A DNA stretch of 64,000 bases. Source: JBEBVQ01 sp037190845 (GTDB taxonomy: Bacteria > Bacteroidota > Bacteroidia > Chitinophagales > Chitinophagaceae). The notes beneath the pieces were generated by a model. It did not search any database and was not told the DNA's origin. It saw only the letters and a list, made by a program, of their open reading frames with translations. Location: contig JBBCJI010000007.1 of the NCBI GenBank assembly GCA_037190845.1, forward strand, positions 124,001 to 188,000, given 5' to 3'. This document shows, in pieces, positions 26,305-36,500 of the stretch. Each line of letters starts with the position of its first letter. Position 1 is the first letter of the stretch. A program made the position numbers and the translations under genes.

Positions 26305-27240
26305 ATGAATCAGATAACAGGCTTACATCACGTTACAGCCATTGCCGGCGATGCCTGGCGGAATCACGATTTCTATACCCGGGTGCTGGGACTGAGGCTG
26401 GTGAAGAAAACCGTCAACTTCGACGATCCTGAAACATACCATTTCTATTTCGGCAACGAGACAGGCACACCCGGTACCATTCTTACCTTTTTCCCCTGGG
26501 GTAATAAAGTCGGTACCGGGAGACGCGGCGCCAGGCAAGTAACAGAAATAGGTTATGCGGTTCCCGAAGGCAGTCTGGATTTCTGGAAAAAACGACTGGA
26601 AGAAAACAATGTCATCTATAATAATGTTGCCGAAAAATTCGGCGAACCATACCTGACCTTCCTGGACCCTGATGGGCTGAAGCTTGAGCTTACCGTGCCT
26701 CAAACACCCGATACCCGGAAACCCTGGGAAACAGATGCCGTAAAAGCGGAACAGGCCATAAGAGGTTTCCATCACATCACCATTACCACACACAAAATGG
26801 ACAGCACTGCCCGTATACTGACCGATATATTCAGCTACAGGCAGATGCAGCAGGAAGTAAACCGCTACCGGTTTATCACAGATGCCGTATCTGAAGCCAA
26901 TATTGTAGATCTCGTGGAAGCGCCGGGAGAAGCCGAGGGCGTGGTAGCCGGCGGATCTGTGCATCATGTGGCATTCCGGGTAGCCAACGAAGAAATGCTG
27001 ATGCACTTCAGAGAAAAGGTGCGGTTACAGGGCCTGCATATCACCGAAAAAATAGACCGCAATTATTTTTACTCGCTCTATTTCCGGGAGCCCGGCGGCG
27101 TATTGTTCGAGATTGCCACCGACAATCCGGGTTTTGCAACTGATGAAACAGTAGCTGAATTAGGCAGCAGCTTAAAGCTGCCTCCACAATACGAAGGATA
27201 CAGAAACCGGCTGGAAACCGTCTTACCAAAACTGGGCTGA
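26305..27240 (+). CDS. MhqO-like ring-cleaving dioxygenase (glyoxalase fold)
   Basis: This 311-residue protein has two tandem vicinal-oxygen-chelate halves. The first opens with ITGLHHVTAIAGDAWRNHDFYTRVLGLRLVKKT (motif HHVTAI, with a metal-ligand His), and the second with IRGFHHITITTHKMDS; the metal-binding Glu is in GGVLFEIATDNPGF near the end. ATG at 26305 gives the family start MNQITGLHHVT; the open frame extends upstream but without homology and through a terminator. Relatives (MhqO, MhqA) cleave hydroquinones and catechols. The next gene, 10 nt downstream, is an MhqD-like esterase, reproducing a pairing known from quinone detoxification in Bacillus. The substrate is inferred. Confidence 0.9.
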   Translation: MNQITGLHHVTAIAGDAWRNHDFYTRVLGLRLVKKTVNFDDPETYHFYFGNETGTPGTILTFFPWGNKVGTGRRGARQVTEIGYAVPEGSLDFWKKRLEENNVIYNNVAEKFGEPYLTFLDPDGLKLELTVPQTPDTRKPWETDAVKAEQAIRGFHHITITTHKMDSTARILTDIFSYRQMQQEVNRYRFITDAVSEANIVDLVEAPGEAEGVVAGGSVHHVAFRVANEEMLMHFREKVRLQGLHITEKIDRNYFYSLYFREPGGVLFEIATDNPGFATDETVAELGSSLKLPPQYEGYRNRLETVLPKLG

Positions 27241-27250
27241 ACCTGATGCC

Positions 27251-27865
27251 ATGCACACGAACCAATTCATACAAAAAGGGACACCGGAGGAGGCAGATAA
27301 AACGATCATATTGATCCACGGACGTGGCGGGTCGCCGGAAGATATGCTACCGCTGATGCGCCACCTGAAGGCTGGCGATGCCTGGATACTTGCACCCCGT
27401 GCTGCCGGTAATACCTGGTATCCGTACAGCTTTATGGCGCCGGCGGCACAGAACCAGCCTTATCTTGATATGGCCTTGTCTGCTGTAGATCAGGTGGTAA
27501 AGGAGGCATTGCAGGCTGGTTTCGCCTACGACCGTATTTATTTTGCAGGATTTTCACAGGGGGCTTGTCTCACGCTGGAATATGCGGCACGCAACGCCAG
27601 GCATTACGGCGGGATCATTGCCTTTACCGGCGGGCTGATCGGGGCAACACTCAACAAAGACAATTATCAGGGAAATTTTGCAGATACACCGGTACACATC
27701 AGTGCAGGTGATAATGACCCGCATGTTCCCCTCTCGCGCATACAAGAAACCACTGAAGTGTTACGGGCATTACACGCAGATGTGCATACGGAAATATACC
27801 CGGGCAAACCGCATAGCATCAGCGGCGAAGAGATAGATTCGGCCAACAGGCATGTTTTCGGTTAA
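27251..27865 (+). CDS. Phospholipase/carboxylesterase family alpha/beta hydrolase (MhqD-like)
   Basis: This 204-residue hydrolase has the oxyanion segment IILIHGRGGSPEDMLPL, the nucleophile elbow GFSQGAC (catalytic Ser near residue 104), an Asp in SAGDNDPHVPLSR and the catalytic His in GKPHSISGEE. Its short length matches the carboxylesterase group of DLH/phospholipase-like enzymes, including MhqD. It follows the ring-cleaving dioxygenase gene by 10 nt, so both are on one transcript. The pair is likely to break down quinone-type or aromatic compounds; the precise ester or thioester substrate is not known. Confidence 0.92.
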   Translation: MHTNQFIQKGTPEEADKTIILIHGRGGSPEDMLPLMRHLKAGDAWILAPRAAGNTWYPYSFMAPAAQNQPYLDMALSAVDQVVKEALQAGFAYDRIYFAGFSQGACLTLEYAARNARHYGGIIAFTGGLIGATLNKDNYQGNFADTPVHISAGDNDPHVPLSRIQETTEVLRALHADVHTEIYPGKPHSISGEEIDSANRHVFG

Positions 27866-27986
27866 CTTAGCAGCTAATAACCTGCCTTGACAGACTAAAT
27901 TTATAAATACCGTAATCACGGTATTGCACGTTTGCATTTATGATCATTACTTTGTATAATATTGTATCTTTTCTAAACAGATAATT

Positions 27987-29477
27987 ATGATAAAAAATAT
28001 TACATTTTTAATGGTCATGGGAATTACTTACCTGCTTTCCTTTCAGATATCAGCCCAGACATTCCCACCACAAATTGACACCTCCTTCAAAACCGGCGAC
28101 GGGTTTAATCCGAACGTACAGACAATCATACTGCAGCCGGACGGAAAAATCATAGTAGGGGGAAGCTTTACGTCCTTCGATGGCGTTACCGGACTTTCCA
28201 GGATTGCCCGTCTCAACAATGATGGCACCCTCGATCAGACATTTTCAACGGGCGATATTACCGGCCCGACCTTCCCGAACGTAGCGGCCCTGGCGCTGCA
28301 GGCCGATGGAAAAATTCTTGCCGGCGGGAATTTCACTGAATATGACGGTACGCCGCAGGCAGGGCTTATACGTCTCCATCCGGATGGCAGCAGGGATACA
28401 AGTTTTAAAATCGGCTCCGGCTTTGAAAGAAACAGCGGCATCGGTACAATCTCCGCAATCGTCGTACAGGACGACGGAAAAATCATCGTCGGAGGATACT
28501 ACAACAAGTACGACGGTATCACTGCCGAAAGTATTATCCGGCTCGACACGAACGGAGACATTGACCCCTCTTTCGTTACAGGCTCCGGCTTTATTAACCG
28601 CGAGGTATATGTCATGACCCTTCAGGACGACGGAAAAGTGCTGATTGGCGGAAACTTCGACTCCTATAACGGCGCCCAGGGAAAGCGTAAACTGATACGC
28701 CTGAACAGCGATGGCACCATAGATACCGACTTTGGTATTGGCATGGGATTCACTGGTTCCAGTACCGTGCATGTCATTGAAATACTTGCCAACGGAAAAA
28801 TCATTGTTGCGGGAAATTTCATGGGCTTTAATTCGCAGAGTGCACGCCGCATCGTCCTGCTGCATCCCAACGGTGTCCGTGATTCATCCTTCCAGACGGA
28901 AACCGGATTTGAAAACTCTGTATGGGCCGTAAAAGAACTTCCCGACGGAAAGCTGCTGGTGGGTGGTCTCTTCCAGAAACATGACACCCTCAATGCCGAA
29001 AGACTGGTAATACTCAACCCGGACGGAACGAGGAATATGATGTTCCCATCTACTTTCGGTTTTGGCCAGGCTGTTACCTGCCTTGCCTTGCAGGACGATG
29101 GCAAAGCCGTGGCTGGCGGCCTTTTTACAGGATTCATGCCCATCGGATCTTATGCTGCAGGCTATATAGCAAGGATCATCTTTGATCAATCAGCCTCCAT
29201 TGACCATACCCCTGAATCCTCCCTAAACATGAATGTATTCCCTAACCCGGCTCGTTCAGCCATATATATTTCTCTGAACCGGTTACCGGATGATATACGT
29301 GAAGGCAATGTCAGCATTACAGACCTGACAGGAAAAACCATCCTGACACAAAAGACAGGAAATCTGTTGCGGGATCATATTATTACATTAGACACCAGGC
29401 ATCTGTCCGCAGGCATGTATCTGATCAACCTGCACACAGAACGCGGTACATTTACACAAAAAGTAAGCATTCAATAA
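27987..29477 (+). CDS. Delta-60 repeat protein with T9SS type A sorting domain
   Basis: This 496-residue secreted protein has a signal peptide ending FQISA before QTFPP. Seven or so Delta-60 repeats follow (~30-400), each about 50-55 residues with the pattern LQPDGKIIVGGSFTSFDG...IARLNNDGTLDQTF; they probably form a beta-propeller. The C-terminal ~80 residues from MNVFPNPARSAIYISL to FTQKVSIQ are a type A T9SS sorting domain, so it is exported across the outer membrane and possibly anchored at the cell surface. Its role is unknown. It is convergent with the nnr gene, 10 nt apart. Confidence 0.92.
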   Translation: MIKNITFLMVMGITYLLSFQISAQTFPPQIDTSFKTGDGFNPNVQTIILQPDGKIIVGGSFTSFDGVTGLSRIARLNNDGTLDQTFSTGDITGPTFPNVAALALQADGKILAGGNFTEYDGTPQAGLIRLHPDGSRDTSFKIGSGFERNSGIGTISAIVVQDDGKIIVGGYYNKYDGITAESIIRLDTNGDIDPSFVTGSGFINREVYVMTLQDDGKVLIGGNFDSYNGAQGKRKLIRLNSDGTIDTDFGIGMGFTGSSTVHVIEILANGKIIVAGNFMGFNSQSARRIVLLHPNGVRDSSFQTETGFENSVWAVKELPDGKLLVGGLFQKHDTLNAERLVILNPDGTRNMMFPSTFGFGQAVTCLALQDDGKAVAGGLFTGFMPIGSYAAGYIARIIFDQSASIDHTPESSLNMNVFPNPARSAIYISLNRLPDDIREGNVSITDLTGKTILTQKTGNLLRDHIITLDTRHLSAGMYLINLHTERGTFTQKVSIQ

Positions 29478-29487
29478 ACACCAGGCA

Positions 29488-30993
29488 CTATCCCCGCAGC
29501 GAACAGAACGCTGCTCCGATATGATCAATTATATCCCCGGCAATCAAAGATTCCGGGGATTCTTTTTGCAGGGCAAGGTCACCCGCGAGTCCGTGCAGGT
29601 ACACACCGGTCAGCACCGCATCTTCCGAAGCATATCCCTGTGCCAGCAGGCCGGTGATGATACCGGTAAGCACATCGCCGCTTCCGCCGGTTGCCATGCC
29701 CGGGTTACCGGTCAGATTGTACCAGCATGCGCCTTCGGGCGTAGCAATCGCCGTATACCGCCCTTTTAATACAATAAAGCAATTGTAACGCATCGCCTGG
29801 AAACGTGCCTGCTCTACCTGCATCATACTGTTTGCCGTTTTTCCGAAAATCCGTTCAAACTCTTTCGGATGGGGCGTAAGGATGGATCCGGGAGGCAATT
29901 TCCCCAGCAGATCGGGCTGCAGAGCAATCATATTCAACGCGTCGGCATCCAGCACAAGCGGCTGCTTGTTACGTTCCAACAAAGTAGCAAACGCATGCAA
30001 TGTCATTTCTTCCGTACCCAGTCCGGGGCCTATACCGATCGCATCAGCCTTTAATCCGGACATATCCTGTACATACCGGTCGCCGCTGATCGTACATAAC
30101 GCCTCCGGCAGCCCCAACTGCATTAACATATAACCACAGCCCGGCACACGTGTCAACACCTTGCCGGCGCCCGCACGCGCAGCAGCCCCGGCAGCAAGCA
30201 GCGCCGCTCCCATCATACCATGACTACCGGCAATGATCAAAGCGCTGCCATAAGTTCCTTTATGAGAAAATATATTACGTGGCCGCAGCAGCCGGGAAAT
30301 CTGTTCCCGTGCAATTATATAATAACTGGTATGTGTGGAGGTTATAAACGTCCGGTTAAGACCGATATCAATAAGATGTATCGTACCGGCAAACACCCCG
30401 GTTTCCGGATGCAGAAAAGCCCGTTTATAAAACTGGAAGCTAAGCGTCTGATCGGCCCTGATGGCGATGATCTCATGATCCGGTATACTGTCTGCCGACA
30501 AACCAGAAGGCATATCAATAGCGATTTTAGCATTGGGCAGCTCATTAATCTGCTGTATCAGCTCGGCCAACCAGCCTTCCGGTTCCCGGTTGAGACCGGT
30601 TCCGAATAACGCATCTATGATAACGATATGGGATGGTATATCCGTAATAAATGTCCCCGGCTCCATCAGACTCACCAGGCCGGCATCCATTGCCTGGAGG
30701 CGTTGCAGATTCGCATGACAATCGCCTGAAAATTCTGCTCCATACCTCACTACAAAAGCCTTTACCCCATAACCGTTCCGATGCAATATTCTTGTTATCG
30801 CCAGTCCGTCGCCACCATTATTCCCCATACCACAAAGCACTACAAAGGGCTGGTCGCGTCCGTATTGCGCTATAATCTGGTCGGCGCAAGCCACGGCGGC
30901 ACGCTCCATCAAGTCTGCGGATGCCATACCGCCAGCATGAATAGTATAAGCATCGCAGGCGCGTATCTGTGCTGCTGAAAATATCTTCATCAC
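29488..30993 (-). CDS. nnr: Bifunctional NAD(P)HX epimerase/dehydratase
   Basis: This 501-residue enzyme repairs hydrated NADH and NADPH. The N-terminal YjeF/NnrE epimerase domain (~1-215) shows VVLCGMGNNGGDGLAITRIL and DALFGTGLNREP. The C-terminal NnrD dehydratase domain (~225-500), a ribokinase-like fold, shows GSALIIAGSHGMMGAALLAA, GPGLGTEE, LTPHPKEFERIFG and the catalytic Asp440 in GSGDVLTGIITGLLAQG. Length and domain order match bacterial bifunctional Nnr (YjeF). It is transcribed leftward, convergent with the Delta-60 gene and divergent from the TonB receptor. Confidence 0.97.
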   Translation of the reverse strand: MMKIFSAAQIRACDAYTIHAGGMASADLMERAAVACADQIIAQYGRDQPFVVLCGMGNNGGDGLAITRILHRNGYGVKAFVVRYGAEFSGDCHANLQRLQAMDAGLVSLMEPGTFITDIPSHIVIIDALFGTGLNREPEGWLAELIQQINELPNAKIAIDMPSGLSADSIPDHEIIAIRADQTLSFQFYKRAFLHPETGVFAGTIHLIDIGLNRTFITSTHTSYYIIAREQISRLLRPRNIFSHKGTYGSALIIAGSHGMMGAALLAAGAAARAGAGKVLTRVPGCGYMLMQLGLPEALCTISGDRYVQDMSGLKADAIGIGPGLGTEEMTLHAFATLLERNKQPLVLDADALNMIALQPDLLGKLPPGSILTPHPKEFERIFGKTANSMMQVEQARFQAMRYNCFIVLKGRYTAIATPEGACWYNLTGNPGMATGGSGDVLTGIITGLLAQGYASEDAVLTGVYLHGLAGDLALQKESPESLIAGDIIDHIGAAFCSLRG

Positions 30994-31020
30994 AATTATA
31001 TACCGGGCAAATTAAGCAAA

Positions 31021-31110
31021 AATGTGGGGAATGTGCTGAATGTGACAGATGTGTTGAATACAGGAAATGTGATATAACACATTCATCACATTCAACACAT
31101 CTGTCACATT
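31021..31110. repeat. 9-bp-periodic ATGTG repeat array forming a hairpin (site 1)
   Basis: The left half is a run of 9-bp units of the form RATGTGNNN (from 31021 to about 31072). A 21-bp segment (31039-31059) is exactly complementary to 31090-31110, giving a long hairpin with a 30-nt loop. Related arrays lie at 42801-42864 and 48521-48606. Unlike those, this one lies between divergent genes. Confidence 0.85.
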
Positions 31111-31160
31111 AATCTGATTCTCAAATTCCCCAATTATTATAATTAACCCAACCGATCGAA

Positions 31161-31191
31161 TTTGACCGGATTTTCTTAATCCCTATCTTTG
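31161..31191 (+). promoter_or_regulatory. Bacteroidota-type promoter of the TonB receptor gene
   Basis: TTTG at 31161-31164 and TATCTTTG at 31184-31191 are separated by 19 bases, matching the TTTG/TAnnTTTG promoter of the Bacteroidota primary sigma factor. The expected transcript start is near 31198, giving a leader of ~50 nt. Confidence 0.75.
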
Positions 31192-31247
31192 TTCGTCTTT
31201 GCCCAAAAGCAAAGCAGCTTTCACCAGCTAAATTATAAAGACATCCC

Positions 31248-33569
31248 ATGCTACAACGTTCTGGCATTTTATCTTCATTGCTTCTGGCTATGTCTGTAGC
31301 CGCATATGCCCAAACCGGCACTATCAAAGGTTTCGTTTACGAAAAAGGTAATGGAGAACCGATGATCTATACCAGTGTTTTTATTGAGGGAACCGGGATA
31401 GGCGTACAAACAGATCTGAACGGATATTTCTCGATCCGCGCCGTTCCGGAGGGTAGTTATACGCTTGCCTCGACCATGATCGGTTATGACACTGCCCGTG
31501 TTGTGGTACGGATTAAAGGGAATGATATCATCACACAAAAGCTATACCTGTCGCGAAAAGAAACAGAATTACAGACAGTGGAGGTATCCGCACGTAAAAC
31601 AGAACAGCAGACACAGGTAAAGGCCGGGTCACTCACAATCACGCCCCGTGAAATGAAGCTGCTGCCCAGCACAGGTGGGGAACCCGACATCGCCCAATTC
31701 CTGCAGGTAACTCCCGGCGTTGTATTTACCGGAGACCAGGGAGGGCAATTATACATCCGCGGTGGCGCCCCTTCTCAGACAGGCATCCTGCTCGATGGTG
31801 TTACCATCTATAATCCGTTTCACTCTATAGGTCTGTATTCTGTATTCGAAACAGACGCCATACGCAGCGTAGACATACATACTGCCGGCTTCAATGCCGA
31901 ATACGGTAATCGTACGTCCGCCATCCTGGATGTACGGACAAAAGATGGAAACAAAAACAGGCTTTCCGGCAAGGTCTCTGCTTCGCCCATCATGGGCAGA
32001 GTAATGCTTGAAGGACCTATTTCCAAACCAAAAACGGAAGGGGGCGGCAGCACCACCTTTCTACTGTCTGCCAAGCACAGCTACCTCGACCAAACCTCTA
32101 CCTCCCTCTACGGAGGGCTGGGATCACCCTATAACCACGGGCTTCCATACAGCTTCACCGACCTCTACGGAAAAGTATCTTTCAATGCCAGCAACGGCAG
32201 CAAGCTGAACCTGTTCGGTTTCAACTTCGATGACAAGGCAAAAATGCTGATACCGGAAACCGATATTCCATCTGCTGATTTCAGATGGAAAGCCACCGGC
32301 GGTGGCGCCACCTTTGTAGTATCACCGGGCAGCTCCGATGCCCTGATCAGCGGACGTGTAGCCTACTCCAAATACCTGATGGACTATAATGAAGCTAACT
32401 TTCGTCCCCGCACCAGCGGCATCGACGGCTTTGAAAGCGCTATTGACTTTACTTACTTCCTGCCGGGATACAGTCAGTTGAAATACGGCGTTGAAGTAAG
32501 TGGTTTGCATACTTCACTGAACTATGTCAACTCGCTGGGTGTCGAAACAGACCTGGACCGCCGTAATACCATGGCTGCCCTGTATGCTACCTACCGGAAA
32601 AATTTTAATGAGAAGCTGATTATGGAACCGAGTGTACGGATGATGTACTATGCTACATTATCGAAGATATCTCCCGAACCCCGGATCGGCCTGAAATACA
32701 ACGCTACCAAAAACGTACGGCTGAAAGGCGCTGCCGGTATGTATTCCCAGAATATTCTCAGTACCAAGAGCGACCGTGATATTGTCAACTTCTTTAACGG
32801 CTTCCTGCTCAGCCCGGATCAGACGATCTATAATACGGACGGCAGCACTGTTACTACCAACCTGATGACAGCCTACCATTTAGTAGGTGGCATTGAAGTA
32901 GACATCAACCGTGTGGAACTAAACCTCGAACCATGGTACAAAAACTTCACCCGCCATATCGAGCTGAACCGTAACAAACGCGTAGTCGGCGATCCGGACT
33001 TCCAGGCCGGCGATGGAAGGGCTTACGGTGTTGATCTGTCTGCCCGCTACAATTATCAGCGTCTGTACCTGTGGGGGGTTGTTTCTTATCAACATGTAAC
33101 CTTTACTACTCTTGACGACAAGGGTGAGAAGCAGACTTTCTCTCCTCCGTTCGACCGCCGGTTCAATATGAACCTGGTAAGTTCCTACTCGCTGGGCAAG
33201 AAAAAAGAATGGGAATTCTCCGGACGCTACAATGTTGGTTCTCCGTTCCCCTTCACTCAAACCCAGGGGTTCTATGAAAATATCAATGTGCTGCAAAATG
33301 GTATTGGCACCAATTACACACAACAAAACGGTCAGCTCGGATTACTGTACGCTTCGGAGATCAACGGCGGCAGGCTGAGCTGGTATCATCGCCTTGATAT
33401 TTCTGTCAGAAGAAGATTCGAAATGTCTAAAAATTCAAATCTGGATGCAACCTTCGCTGTGAGTAACCTGTACAACAGGAATAATATATTTTACGTGGAC
33501 CGTGTTGCCAATACAAGGGTCTATCAGTTACCCGTATTTCCGAGCATAAACCTGACATGGAATTTCTAA
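31248..33569 (+). CDS. TonB-dependent receptor with CarboxypepD-like N-terminus
   Basis: This 773-residue outer-membrane receptor has a signal peptide (cleavage after AAYA), a carboxypeptidase-regulatory-like beta-sandwich (~23-105; GTIKGFVYEKGNGEPM), a plug domain (~125-225; GGQLYIRGGAPSQTGILLDGVTIYNPFH) and a C-terminal beta-barrel ending in the aromatic signature SINLTWNF. There is no adjacent SusD-type lipoprotein, so glycan uptake of the SusCD type is unlikely. Its stop is 17 nt before the TPR gene, so it may head a four-gene transcript. The ligand is unknown. Confidence 0.94.
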   Translation: MLQRSGILSSLLLAMSVAAYAQTGTIKGFVYEKGNGEPMIYTSVFIEGTGIGVQTDLNGYFSIRAVPEGSYTLASTMIGYDTARVVVRIKGNDIITQKLYLSRKETELQTVEVSARKTEQQTQVKAGSLTITPREMKLLPSTGGEPDIAQFLQVTPGVVFTGDQGGQLYIRGGAPSQTGILLDGVTIYNPFHSIGLYSVFETDAIRSVDIHTAGFNAEYGNRTSAILDVRTKDGNKNRLSGKVSASPIMGRVMLEGPISKPKTEGGGSTTFLLSAKHSYLDQTSTSLYGGLGSPYNHGLPYSFTDLYGKVSFNASNGSKLNLFGFNFDDKAKMLIPETDIPSADFRWKATGGGATFVVSPGSSDALISGRVAYSKYLMDYNEANFRPRTSGIDGFESAIDFTYFLPGYSQLKYGVEVSGLHTSLNYVNSLGVETDLDRRNTMAALYATYRKNFNEKLIMEPSVRMMYYATLSKISPEPRIGLKYNATKNVRLKGAAGMYSQNILSTKSDRDIVNFFNGFLLSPDQTIYNTDGSTVTTNLMTAYHLVGGIEVDINRVELNLEPWYKNFTRHIELNRNKRVVGDPDFQAGDGRAYGVDLSARYNYQRLYLWGVVSYQHVTFTTLDDKGEKQTFSPPFDRRFNMNLVSSYSLGKKKEWEFSGRYNVGSPFPFTQTQGFYENINVLQNGIGTNYTQQNGQLGLLYASEINGGRLSWYHRLDISVRRRFEMSKNSNLDATFAVSNLYNRNNIFYVDRVANTRVYQLPVFPSINLTWNF

Positions 33570-33586
33570 ACCTGTAACACCTGCTG

Positions 33587-36500
33587 ATGAAACTACAAAA
33601 GAAAGCCTCTTTCATCAACCGGCGACTGGCATTTGCGGTATTGTTGATATGCTCGTGGAATCATGTGCAGGCACAGATACATACGCCTTTTCAGCACCGT
33701 ACCCAATCGTTGATACTTGCTGAAGAACAGTTCCGGGAAGGACACTATCGCATGGCCGTTCAATCGGCAGAGCGCTTCCTGCAATCCCCGACGGGATATA
33801 CAACTGCCATTCTGTTGTCAGAAACGGATAAGGCTGCCTGTTACCGTACCATCGCCATGCTAAAGACCAATACACCCGGGTGTACAGATACAGCATTGGA
33901 GTTTATCAGCAATACCGCCAACCCGGCATATAAACAACGTACTTCCATAGCGCTGGCGCGTTATTACTTCATTCATAACCATCTGGCAGACGCGATCCCG
34001 CTATATGAAACCGCCGGTATCGCCAACCTTGACAACCACGAAATAGCAGACGCCAAATTTGAGCTTGCCTATTGCTATTTTAACGTACGGCAATTTGACA
34101 AAGCAGAACCCTTATTCGCGACCATCCGCGAGGTAGATGGTACTTATTACAACCCCGGCAATTATTATTACGGCTTACTATCATACAATCGCGGAGATTA
34201 CGAGAATGCACTCAAAAGCTTCAAACGCATAACCCGGCTGCCGGAATACAAAACAATTGTGCCCTATTATGTTGCAGAGCTATACTATTTTACAGGAGAC
34301 CGCAATAAAGCCCTGTCGGAAGCATTGAAGCTGATTAACGGACCTGAAAAATTATATTACGACAACGAATTACATCTGCTGGCCGCACAATGCCTGTTTG
34401 AACAGGAAAACTACCGGGAGGCCCTGAAGCACTTTGAGCATTATTACGAACATACGACCCGGATACGGAAAGAAGAGCTGTATGAAATGGCATTCTGTTA
34501 TTATCGCGTCAATGATTACCCACAGGCAATAGAAAAATTCAGACAACTCAGTAATACACAAGACGCGCTTGGACAAACGGCCATGTACCTGTTGGGCGAC
34601 TGCTACCTGAAAACAGGAGACAAGAACAGCGCCCGTAATGCGTTTGCGATCTGCGCCGGTATGGAATACAACCCCGGCCAGCAGGAAGCCGCTTTACTGC
34701 TGGCAGGCAAGCTGGCCCATGAAACAGGATACCATGACGAAGCAGCGATACATATCCGTGCCCTGCTGGGTTTATACCCCAATTCACCTTACAAAGCGGA
34801 AGCCAAAACCCTGTTTTCCGATCTGCTGGCCAAGACCAATAATTATGAAGCCGCCTACCGCAATCTCCAGGATATAGACCGCCATTCGGAACAAGCCCGC
34901 CGGGTATACCAGAAAGTAGCGTACGGCTATGCAATGCAGCAATTACAAGCAGGAGATGTACAACATGCCTGGCTGCTGCTCGGCCAATCACTCCAATACC
35001 CGGCAGACGATGCATACCGTGCAGTTGCCGCTTTCTGGATGAGTGAGCTTGCCTACCGGATGCAGCAATACGACTCCGCGATTGCGTACGCCAGTCTGTA
35101 CCTGGATCATATCCGGGACGAACGACGCATTATTCATTTAAGTCCTGTCGCTACCCGGCAGCACGCCTACATGACTATGGGTTATGCCGCGCTGCAGCAG
35201 GAAAAATTTGATCAGGCACAGTCCTGGTTCCAGCAGGCGCAGGTAGCAGGCGGCGGCACTATGACCGTTACTGCTATCCTACGCGAAGCGGATGCTGCTT
35301 TTATGCGCCGGCAGTTTGTCCAGGCAGCCGTATTATACGACAAAGTGATCGCCATCAGCAATACATCCGATGCTGACTATGCCCGCTTACAAAAAAGCAT
35401 CCTGCTGGGGCTGCAAAACAAAACGGCAGAAAAGGCAGCGCTGCTCCAGGCAATCATTAACACCGCCCCTCCTTCTCCCTATCAGCCGGATGCCCGTTAT
35501 GAACTGGCGATTACCCGGCTGGATGAAAATAAATATGAACAGGCTATAGAAACGCTGCAGCCGCTGATAACCGGACCGGGAAACCGGAAAACAGCCGCTG
35601 CGCTGCTGAAGACAGGATTTTCCTGGCAGGAACTGAATCATAATGATAATGCCATTGCCGCATATCTCCGGATAGTAACCGATTTCCCTGCGTCTCCCGA
35701 GCGCATTGCAGCGCTGGATGCACTAAAGAGCCTGTATATACAAACCAATCAACCCGGTGCTTATGCCCTGCTGCTCAAAGAACACGACCTGCCCGACACT
35801 GACGGGCAAACACTGGATTCCACTTATTACGCCGCCGCAGAAACCCAATACGCTGCAGGAAATTATAAGGCTGCCAAAGAAGCCATGTCACAATACCTGA
35901 ATCAGTACTCCAATGGATTATTTACGGTAAAAGCACATTTCTATAAGGCAGAAAGTCATTATCAGCTGAAAGAATACCAGGATGCCCTGGCCGGCTATGA
36001 AGCCGTTTTAACCCACTCCCGGAATGACTTCTCCGAGAGCAGCGCTATCAAAGCCGCAGCTATTGCCTATCAGAACAAAGACTACATAGCAGCTTTCCGC
36101 CATTACAGTTCCCTCCGCACCAACGCCATGAACCAGGCGAACCTGCAGCTCGCCTATACCGGCATGATGAAAAGCAGCTATCATCAGAACTGGTTTGCGG
36201 AAGCTGTGCAATATGCAGATACCCTGACCTCGCTGCCCGGACTGGATGAAAATTACAGTACTGAAGCATTGTTTTATAAAGCCAAAGCGCTGAACGAACA
36301 AAACCATACGGATACAGCACTGGCGTTGTTCCGTCAGCTCAGCGCTGCCCGGAATGGCGCTATAAGTACCGAAGCGCGGTTCCGCGTTGCCGAGATATAC
36401 CTAAAGCAGGGCAAGCTGAAAGAAGCGGAAGAAATGGCCGGAGAAACTATTAAAAAATCTGCCGGACAGGATTTCTGGATTGTAAAATCGTACATTCTGC

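Noticed and set aside
31021..31110. ATGTG arrays as a CRISPR array
   Set aside because: The repeat unit is only 9 bp with a degenerate 3-bp spacer part, and no cas gene is present.
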